Shown: in pieces, positions 57,300 through 64,000 of the stretch | Layout: every line of letters begins with the position of its first letter | Position numbering within the stretch: the first letter of the stretch is position 1 | Source: Euptelea pleiosperma | Taxonomy: Eukaryota > Streptophyta > Magnoliopsida > Ranunculales > Eupteleaceae | Assembly (NCBI GenBank): GCA_035048495.1 | Contig: CM068545.1 | Location: 22,850,741-22,914,740 of the forward strand | Reading direction: 5' to 3' | DNA length: 64,000 nucleotides | The notes under the pieces: model-generated | The model's input: the letters and a program-made list of their open reading frames with translations, nothing else | Database searches by the model: none | What the model was told of the DNA's origin: nothing | Position numbers and translations under genes: made by a program

Positions 57300-59285
57300 G
57301 AGGTCAACCCTGAACACGTCAAAGGAAAGAGGAGGTCGAGGAAACCTCCTCGAGCAAAGAAAGGGAAGGGAAACTCCTAAGAGTCCCTAGACAAAATAGA
57401 ATCCCATCTAAAGACTTGGTCCTCAAATGATAGACCTTTACATTCTTCGAAAAGCTTAGACCAAAGGAGGAGAAGGGCCTTAATAGACATGGAGATGCCG
57501 TAGATGGAGGCCTCCTTCCCCTCAAAAATTCTCCTATTCCGCTCCTTCCAAATGCCCCACCAAATCGCAAAGGGCAACAAGCTCCACAGTCTACAACCGC
57601 AAGGCCGAAAGCATCCACATGACCAGCTACTCAGTGTGTCTAAGACTGATTCAGGAAGAACCCATCTGATCCAAAAAGAGACGAAGAAAATACTCCAAAT
57701 CTCCTTAGTGAGTCTGCAGTGTAAAAGAAGATGGTTGACTCCCCGGCTTCTTTACACATGAAGCAATAGTTAGGCATCACCCATTTCCTCTTGATTAGAT
57801 TATCCATAGTCAGAATTTTGCCCAAGGTTGCACACCACACAAAGAAAAGAAGGGAACTTAGATCCCCAAACAATGGCTTTAGGGAAGCTAGGTCTCCACA
57901 ACGTATTAGCGTACGTTGGAGAATCTCTCCACAGGCGATCCAACATCTCATAGAGGGAGTGAACCGAGAAGCGCCCGTCGGATCTGCCTGTCCACATAAT
58001 GGCATCCTCTCTAATTCTGTCTATATATCCTTTCTCCCTCCAGCCTAAGAAGAAGCGAAGCCAAACCTAGGATTTCCCAATCATTCAAATGTCGTCTAAA
58101 CCCGAAATCCCAAGAAAGAACGCTATCCTCCCCCTCCAACAACTGCTAGACCATGCCCAATTTCTTTCCTGTGATTGTGAAGAGTTGGGGAAAATCCGAT
58201 CTGAGGGTCCTGTCACCACTCCAGAAGTCGAGCCAAAAGCGAATCCTGTTACCTCTGCCCACTTGGAACCTGATTCCTGCAGAGAAAGAGGGGTGTAATT
58301 TCATGATCCCCTTCCAAACTCCACATCCGAACGGGAGCTTTACCTCCTTACAAAACCACTCCAATGGTTCACAACCGTGCCTAGCTGCAATGACTTGTCT
58401 CCAAAGGCTATCCACCTCAACCGCAAAGCGCCATAGCCATTTCCTCAAGAGCGCTTGGTTCATCAATCTTAACTTGATGCCGAGGACTCCCATCGATTTA
58501 GGGGAACAAATGAGACTCCAGTCAACCAGGGGATAACCCTTCCCCTCAATCCTACCGACCCACAGAAATCTCCGGAAGAAACATTCTACCCTCTTGGCCA
58601 CCCTTGCCGGTAGAGAGAGTAAGGAAAGATAGTATATTGGAAGGTTGGATAAAGTACTTTTAATCAAGCACAATCTACCACCTTTGGACAAGTATTTAGC
58701 CTTCCAAATTGCTAGTCTACTTTCCACTCTAGCAATGGCCAGGTCCCAAACCGCCGTGGATCTATAAGGCGCACCAAGGGGCAAGCCGAGATAGGATGCA
58801 GGGAGGGAAGCAACTGGAATGCCAAGGGAAGAAGCTAGGTCCTCAATGTTCTCGACCTCACCTACTGGGTATAACTTGCTTTAACGAAAGTTCACCTTAA
58901 GGCCCGAGACGGCCTTGAAGCAGGCTAGGGTCCCTCTCAATGCTACACACTGATCTTGATCTGCTCCCAAAAAGACTAAGGTATCGCCCGCAAACTGAAG
59001 ATGGGAAATCATAGGTCCCGAATCCCCTACCTGGAAACCAGACATCAGCCCTCTGTCTACTGCCTTGGTAATCAATCTGCTAAGGGCCTCAGCTACCATA
59101 TTAAAGAGAAATGGCGATAAAGAGTCGCTCTGCCTTAAACCCCTGGAGCTCCTGAAATACCCGGCTGGCGAACCGTTGATAAGGATAGAGAAAAATGCCG
59201 AAGAAATGCGCTGATAAATCCATTTCTGCCATATCAGACCAAAACCCATTCTCTGCAACACATAAATCAATAAATCAAGAAGTGA
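57300..59285 (-). pseudogene. 5'-truncated LINE ORF2 remnant
   Basis: Minus strand. RT end: VLQRMGFGLIWQKWI, FFSILINGSPAGYF, RSSRGLRQSDSLSPFLFNMV, with the catalytic box FAGD in place of FADD. Then VSGLKVNFR, MPLGAPYRSTAVWDLAIARV, KAKYLSKGGRLCLIKSTLSN, LRKWLWRFAVEVDSLWRQVI and a zf-RVT-like segment with CFMCKEAGEST, ending at about 57319. Several frameshifts. It is related to the LINE at 1628-2821. I see no clear poly(A) at the low-coordinate end, so that end may be lost too. Confidence 0.82.
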
Positions 59286-59745
59286 AGAATAATGGCACTA
59301 ACGAGAAGAGGGTATGGTAGACATGGATGACGAATCAAATGTTCACTAGCTCTACCCATGGCCCTAAACATGAAATGAGGTAGGTCAATAGTAGAGCCAG
59401 AGCCAAGGTGGTACAAGAGCTAGACACGATCAAAACTAACCTGGGCTCCATGACGTGGAGGATCGATATTGTACCCACAAATTAGGTGCAACAACCGATA
59501 GTCTGCGAGAAGACTATAGACCGAAATGTCATAGACTTAGTCAAACTCAACACCATATAGAGTACGAATCAAAAGAACTCCATCTATCGTCATGATCCTA
59601 GTGCGTGGGAGATATTCCTCAGTCGACATAAACACATTCCACTCTACATAACAACCCATATCATGTGCCACTCCACATAAGTAAGAAGTAGTTATAAAAG
59701 ATTTAAAAGTCTAAAATGCTCGTGATAGGAAAAAAAAAGAATAAA
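59286..59745 (-). pseudogene. Possible plant transposon protein remnant split by the LINE
   Basis: Minus strand: STEEYLPRTRIMTIDGVLLI, RLLHLICGYNIDPP, then DLPHFMFRAMGRASEHL and CLPYPLLVSAIILHF, with stops. The order, ending in a CLPYxLLVSxIL motif, resembles the domain of 'putative plant transposon protein' families. A fitting continuation (FRVDL and FDDDEPEA) lies beyond the LINE at about 57290-57130. Weak evidence. Confidence 0.3.
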
Positions 59746-59852
59746 TAGTGAGAGTGCAGGACGCTCACCAACTATAATATAGTGGCAATACCAGTGGAGT
59801 CTAGCTTCGCTCACAAAAGTCTTTGCTCAGCGATGCTTACCAACGTCCATAT

Positions 59853-60230
59853 GAGCCATGTGGCACACTGTTAGAGAGACCATATAGATATTTGCCCCAT
59901 CCCCAAGTGGACTTGTATATAAAAAATCAGCGTAACTGATGACTTTATCCATTGGATTGTAGTCTTCATGGGTTGATTTTCATCTCTGTGATTGAACAAT
60001 TATTTGTGTACTCAGATCAACGACTGGAAATCACATCCTGATTGGTGATCTCCATCCATTGATTTGATCACCCAAAAATAATTACTTGAATCAATTAAAA
60101 ATACCCCATGAAAAATGATCAAATCCAATGGAAATAGATCATAAATCAAGCGAAGATTTGTTATTTAGGTCCATCAAGGGTAGGCCAATCACTCATAGGT
60201 CAGTGAGCCTGAAAAGAGTGTGCCAAACAC
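59853..60230. mobile_element. Decayed foldback MITE
   Basis: GAGCCATGTGGCACACTGTTAG, ACCATATAGATATTTGCCCC and AAAAATCAGCGTAACTGATG match the left arm of the 32465-32810 family. A weak right arm (TCCATCAAGGGTAGGCCAAT) ends near 60215. Confidence 0.5.
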
Positions 60231-60495
60231 ACACAAAATCCTGGCTCTGCCACTGGTTATAAGATGTAACAAATAGATCAAGTTAAGCGTTTGCAACTAC
60301 TCGGTGTAATTATCTTTTTTTCCTTGTCGAAATTCTATTATGTAAGGATTCTTGTTTTCTTCTATATGTTCAGATTTTTATTCCATATTTAGTTTATTTT
60401 TTTAAATTGTTTTTTTCTAAACTGCTTTAGTACTATTTATGTTCCAAGGATTGATTTGTCACAGACTTTCTTCGTAATTGTGTAGTGTCTGGACC
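60231..60495 (+). other. NLR upstream region
   Basis: AT-rich, T-rich sequence just before the NLR start. No clear TATA box or other element could be singled out. Confidence 0.4.
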
Positions 60496-63426
60496 ATGGC
60501 TTCTTGGGCGTCAATAATTGAAATTGTGAAGTCAATAATGGAAATTGTGATGGCAACAAGGAAAATTGTGACGATGGTACAAGAACACCATGCCTTAAGC
60601 CTTGGAGAAAATATGAAAAATCTAGAAAGAAAAATGGAAGAGCTGAAGAGTAGAGAGGATGGCATAAACATAGAACTTCAGCAAGGGAAGAAGCAAAAGA
60701 GAGAAGTTGAAGTTTGGCTTGAAAAGAAGCAGAAGGTTACCACCGACGTGAAAGACATGAAAGAGAAAGTTGGTAAAAGGAGATATTTTTCAGGGTTATG
60801 GTGGGGAAAGCTTGTTGCGAAAAAGATCGAAGAAGTTAATGAACTTCTAGACAAATACCCTTTTGCTGATGGATTGACATTAGCAACTACAACATTAGTG
60901 GGTGAAGCGGCTCGAAGAAATTTGAAAATAATTTGGGAGTACATGTTAAATGATGATATAAACAAGATTGGTGTTTATGGAATGGGAGGAGTTGGCAAGA
61001 CAACCACCATGACCCATATCAATAATAAATTGAAACACAATGGTCATTTCGATGCTATAATTTGGGTCATTGTATCGAAAGCACGGAATCTTCAGGGATT
61101 ACAAAATGACATTGCACATGCAATAGATTTAAATTTGTCGAACTATAGCGATCCAAAAAGAAGAGCAAACAAATTACAGGAAGAATTAAAACGAAAGAAG
61201 AGGTTTGTGCTCATTTTAGATGATATGTGGGAAGTGTTTTCTCTGGAGGAGATAGGTATTCCCACACCTTGTAGAGAAAATGGATGCAAGTTAGTATTAA
61301 CTAGTAGATCATTTGAAGTTTGTCGAAGGATGAATTGCCATAGAGAAATCAAAGTGGAGGTTCTCTCAGAGGAGGAAGCTTGGAACTTATTCATGGATAA
61401 AGTCAGGCGTGATGACACGGTGCTTGCTCCTGAAGTAGAAGAAATTGCAAGACTCGTTGCCCAAGAATGTGCTTGTTTGCCTCTTACAATTATCACGGTA
61501 GGTAGAACCATGAGAGGAGTGGAAGACATTCATGAATGGAGAAATGCATTGTATGAATTGGAAAGTTCGACAAAGGGGGTGAGGAGGATGAAAGACAATG
61601 TCATTGAACGTTTGAAGTTTAGTTATAATTGGTTGAGAGGTGAAAAGGTCAGGACTTGTTTCTTATATTGTGCATTGTATCCTGAAGATTATAAGATCCT
61701 GGTGCAAGAGTTGATAGAGTTTTGGATTGCTGAGCGGTTAATAGATGATGATGAAAGGAATAGGCAAGCGAGAGTTGATGAGGGCCATGTTATATTGAAT
61801 ATACTAATAAACAATGGCATGTTAGAAAGAATAATTGATGATTGGAATAGACGTAATATTGAATGTGTAAAGATGCATGATTCAATTAGGGATATGGCCC
61901 TCGACATCACAAGTGCGAGCCCTCGATTCATGGTGGAAGCTGGTGACAAATTAATAAAAAAACCACCAAAGGAGGAGAAATGGGGAGAAGATCTTGAGAG
62001 GGTCTCTTTAATGAGAAATGATATAATGGAGCTTTCGTATACACCCAGGTGCCCCATACTCACTACTTTGCTACTGCAAGGAAACCCTTTATCGAAAGGG
62101 ATCTCAGATTCTTTCTTTGAGCACATGCCAAACCTCAGGGTTCTCGACCTATCCAAAACTAAAATCAAGCACCTGCCACATTCTATCTCTGACTTGAAGA
62201 ATCTCCGTGCACTTCTCTTACGCAATTGTCATTACTTAACTTATGTGCCTTCGCTTCAAAATCTTGCAGAATTGAGGGTGTTGGACCTCCACAGTACTTG
62301 CATCAAAGAATTTCCTCAAGGCATGAGAAGGTTGGTCAATCTCAGACGCCTTGATCTCTCTTCCATTGACGGCCCAAGAATGTTTCCGAGTGGGTTACTA
62401 TCCATGCTTTCCTTTCTCGAGGACCTCAAAATAGCTGATCCTGGTTTGTCGTATGAAATGGGAACGATCATGGTGGAAGGAGCATGCGTGGAGGAACTCA
62501 TGATGAACTTGACACATTTAGAAATTTTGTATGCTGGGTTCTCCGATTTGCATACATTTAATAAATATGTCAGGTCTGAGCATGTGCAACAGTTGAAAGA
62601 ATTCCATTTATCTGTAGGCGCTAATCCCATCGAGTATATAGATACATTGATGCACGAGAAATTTGTATCTGTACTCGGAGTCAATCTCATTGATGGAAAT
62701 ATGTCCCTTGTGCTCCCTCACAACATCCAAGAATTGTGTATTGCTAATTGCAACGATCTCACTAGGTTATCGGAATTGTATTGCTTAAAGAATGCGAGGG
62801 ATTTGAAGCATTGTAAGATCATTAGTTGCAATGGGATAGAGTGCATCTTGTCGTTAGAAGATAAAGAAGCGGGCACATTATTATTACCAAGCCTGGAGAA
62901 TTTGTCTCTTTATAGCTTGGACAAGTTAAGTGCACTCTATAAGGGAGTTGTGTCATGCGACATCCTTTCTAGTTTAAAGGAACTGGACATGTACAAGTGT
63001 AATCATATAGAGAATCTGTTCTCACCTGGGCTGTTGCAGCACCTCCAAAGCCTTGAATATGTTCATGTCCGACATTGTGAGCAGATGGAGGAGATAATAG
63101 CAGAAGAAGAAGAGATGGGTGAAGGGAGCAACAATACCATCACACTCCCAAGGTTAAAGAAGTTGAAGTTGGAGGATCTACGGAAATTAAAGAGCATTTG
63201 GAAGGGGTTAATGGTTTGTGATTCTCTACAAATTATTCATGTATTTAAATGTGAAGAGATGAAAAGGCTCCCTCTCTCTATGGAAATGAAAAATAGACGA
63301 CGACCACCACCACCACTACCTGCTCTCAAAGAAATCGAAGGAAGCAAAGAGTGGTGGGATTCGCTAGAGTGGGACCATCCCAATGACAAAACCCTCCTTC
63401 AACCCTTCTTCAAAAGGTCGGTATAA
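60496..63426 (+). CDS. CC-NBS-LRR disease resistance protein, RPS2/RPS5-like, intact
   Basis: 976 aa in a single exon, with the start chosen at ATG 60496 (MASWASIIEIVKS); upstream in-frame codons lack an ATG. Coiled coil at about 20-120 without an EDVID or MADA motif, as in the RPS2/RPS5 group. NB-ARC: P-loop GVYGMGGVGKTT (159-170), kinase-2 LILDDMW (239-245), RNBS-B KLVLTSRS (265-272), GLPL box as CLPL (327-330), RNBS-D CFLYCALYPED (388-398) and MHD (460-462). LRRs run from about 530 to the end (LRVLDLSKTKIKHLP, LRVLDLHSTCIKEFP, LRRLDLSS, and later irregular repeats). Such proteins sense pathogen effectors and switch ADP for ATP. All motifs are intact, so it is probably functional. It is flanked by MITE and LINE debris. 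Confidence 0.96.
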   Translation: MASWASIIEIVKSIMEIVMATRKIVTMVQEHHALSLGENMKNLERKMEELKSREDGINIELQQGKKQKREVEVWLEKKQKVTTDVKDMKEKVGKRRYFSGLWWGKLVAKKIEEVNELLDKYPFADGLTLATTTLVGEAARRNLKIIWEYMLNDDINKIGVYGMGGVGKTTTMTHINNKLKHNGHFDAIIWVIVSKARNLQGLQNDIAHAIDLNLSNYSDPKRRANKLQEELKRKKRFVLILDDMWEVFSLEEIGIPTPCRENGCKLVLTSRSFEVCRRMNCHREIKVEVLSEEEAWNLFMDKVRRDDTVLAPEVEEIARLVAQECACLPLTIITVGRTMRGVEDIHEWRNALYELESSTKGVRRMKDNVIERLKFSYNWLRGEKVRTCFLYCALYPEDYKILVQELIEFWIAERLIDDDERNRQARVDEGHVILNILINNGMLERIIDDWNRRNIECVKMHDSIRDMALDITSASPRFMVEAGDKLIKKPPKEEKWGEDLERVSLMRNDIMELSYTPRCPILTTLLLQGNPLSKGISDSFFEHMPNLRVLDLSKTKIKHLPHSISDLKNLRALLLRNCHYLTYVPSLQNLAELRVLDLHSTCIKEFPQGMRRLVNLRRLDLSSIDGPRMFPSGLLSMLSFLEDLKIADPGLSYEMGTIMVEGACVEELMMNLTHLEILYAGFSDLHTFNKYVRSEHVQQLKEFHLSVGANPIEYIDTLMHEKFVSVLGVNLIDGNMSLVLPHNIQELCIANCNDLTRLSELYCLKNARDLKHCKIISCNGIECILSLEDKEAGTLLLPSLENLSLYSLDKLSALYKGVVSCDILSSLKELDMYKCNHIENLFSPGLLQHLQSLEYVHVRHCEQMEEIIAEEEEMGEGSNNTITLPRLKKLKLEDLRKLKSIWKGLMVCDSLQIIHVFKCEEMKRLPLSMEMKNRRRPPPPLPALKEIEGSKEWWDSLEWDHPNDKTLLQPFFKRSV

Positions 63427-64000
63427 TGTGAATATTACGAATGAATTCTTATATTTCTATTCCAGAGGCTTCCTTAATATATTCCTTATATGATCCATTG
63501 GGTTTGATTGATGTAGGCCTGCGAGTGATTTATGAATTCAGAAGAAGCTATCACATACCAAATCAGATGAATATATATGTCAATTTGGTTAGATACTTAT
63601 CAATTATCAGATCTTTCTTCAAATCTTTCTTAAAAGGTTGTTTAATTCAAGGTGGGAACTACTACTACCACTTATACTGTACCAACTCTTGAGAGCCATA
63701 TTTATTAGTTTTACCATCATGCCTGATTACTAACTTGTTTGAACACCATCTATAAGCAGACTTCTCGTTTTGAATACAGAGTTACAGATGTCTGAAAATA
63801 CTCAAATCCAAAGTCTAGAATATCATCACCAATCCAGCTATTTTTGCGTGTGGGTACACCAGGAAGTGGGCCAAACATTCATAGGTCGATGGGGACTTTT
63901 GATATCGACATCTGTATCCATGTTTTCTTATGCACGTTTTATTTGATAATTAGTGACTTACGTTCACAAAATTATTTGATATTTTCCTCTTTATTGGTTG
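63427..64000. other. NLR 3' flank with a partial foldback arm
   Basis: No ORF of note. GTGGGTACACCAGGAAGTGG and GCCAAACATTCATAGGTCGATGGGG (about 63849-63892) match the right arm of the foldback MITE family; a left arm is not seen. Confidence 0.5.

Noticed and set aside
60478..60495. NLR start at 60478
   Set aside because: The codon there is TTG; the first ATG in frame, 60496, gives the usual MA start and a normal coiled coil.
1..64000. CRISPR array, bacterial-type operons, rRNA or tRNA genes
   Set aside because: The repeats found are tandem or inverted transposon repeats without spacers of constant length; no tRNA or rRNA sequence was recognised apart from primer-site complements.

Overview
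This is nuclear DNA of a flowering plant. It carries plant kinase exons with plant splice sites, a CC-NBS-LRR resistance gene, and plant-type Ty1/copia, Ty3/gypsy (Athila), CACTA, LINE and MITE sequences. I cannot name the species. The very large transposon-filled introns suggest a repeat-rich genome, but that is a guess.

Only two host genes are recognisable. (1) The last two coding exons of a MEKK1-type MAPKKK lie at 10270-10380 and 33335-33550 (+). They join in frame across a 22.95-kb intron. Earlier exons are not seen and should lie upstream of the window. (2) An intact single-exon CC-NBS-LRR gene, RPS2/RPS5-like, lies at 60496-63426 (+). Almost everything else is mobile DNA.

Layout: 1-6226 is a decayed copia element split by a 5'-truncated LINE. 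6.5-10.3 kb holds a candidate inverted-repeat transposon, a LINE 3' end and short repeats. 10.4-33.3 kb is the giant MAPKKK intron, with an RTE-like LINE relic, copia and chromovirus scraps, MITEs and a 14,565-bp Athila element (17660-32224, target duplication ATAAT). The Athila element has near-identical 2.6-kb LTRs and an unbroken 1921-codon gag-pol frame. 33605-38978 is a young but inactivated copia element (target duplication CATTT) inserted 54 bp after the MAPKKK stop codon. 39.9-41.6 kb holds foldback and MITE elements.

42.4-57.0 kb is a four-level nest. A SIRE-like copia remnant is split by a 12.7-kb CACTA transposon (TSD ATA). The CACTA is split by a gag-only SIRE-like copia element (TSD ATAGA). 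That element's 3' LTR is split by an Athila-family solo LTR (TSD ATTAT). 57.3-59.3 kb is a LINE relic, and the NLR gene follows.

The features most worth follow-up are the recent Athila insertion that almost tripled a MAPKKK intron, conserved palindromes inside the Athila LTRs (some with paired changes), a dense CCAATCGATTGG array in the SIRE-like LTRs, and the exactly resolvable insertion order of the nest. All boundaries and differences were read by eye. No alignments or searches were run.
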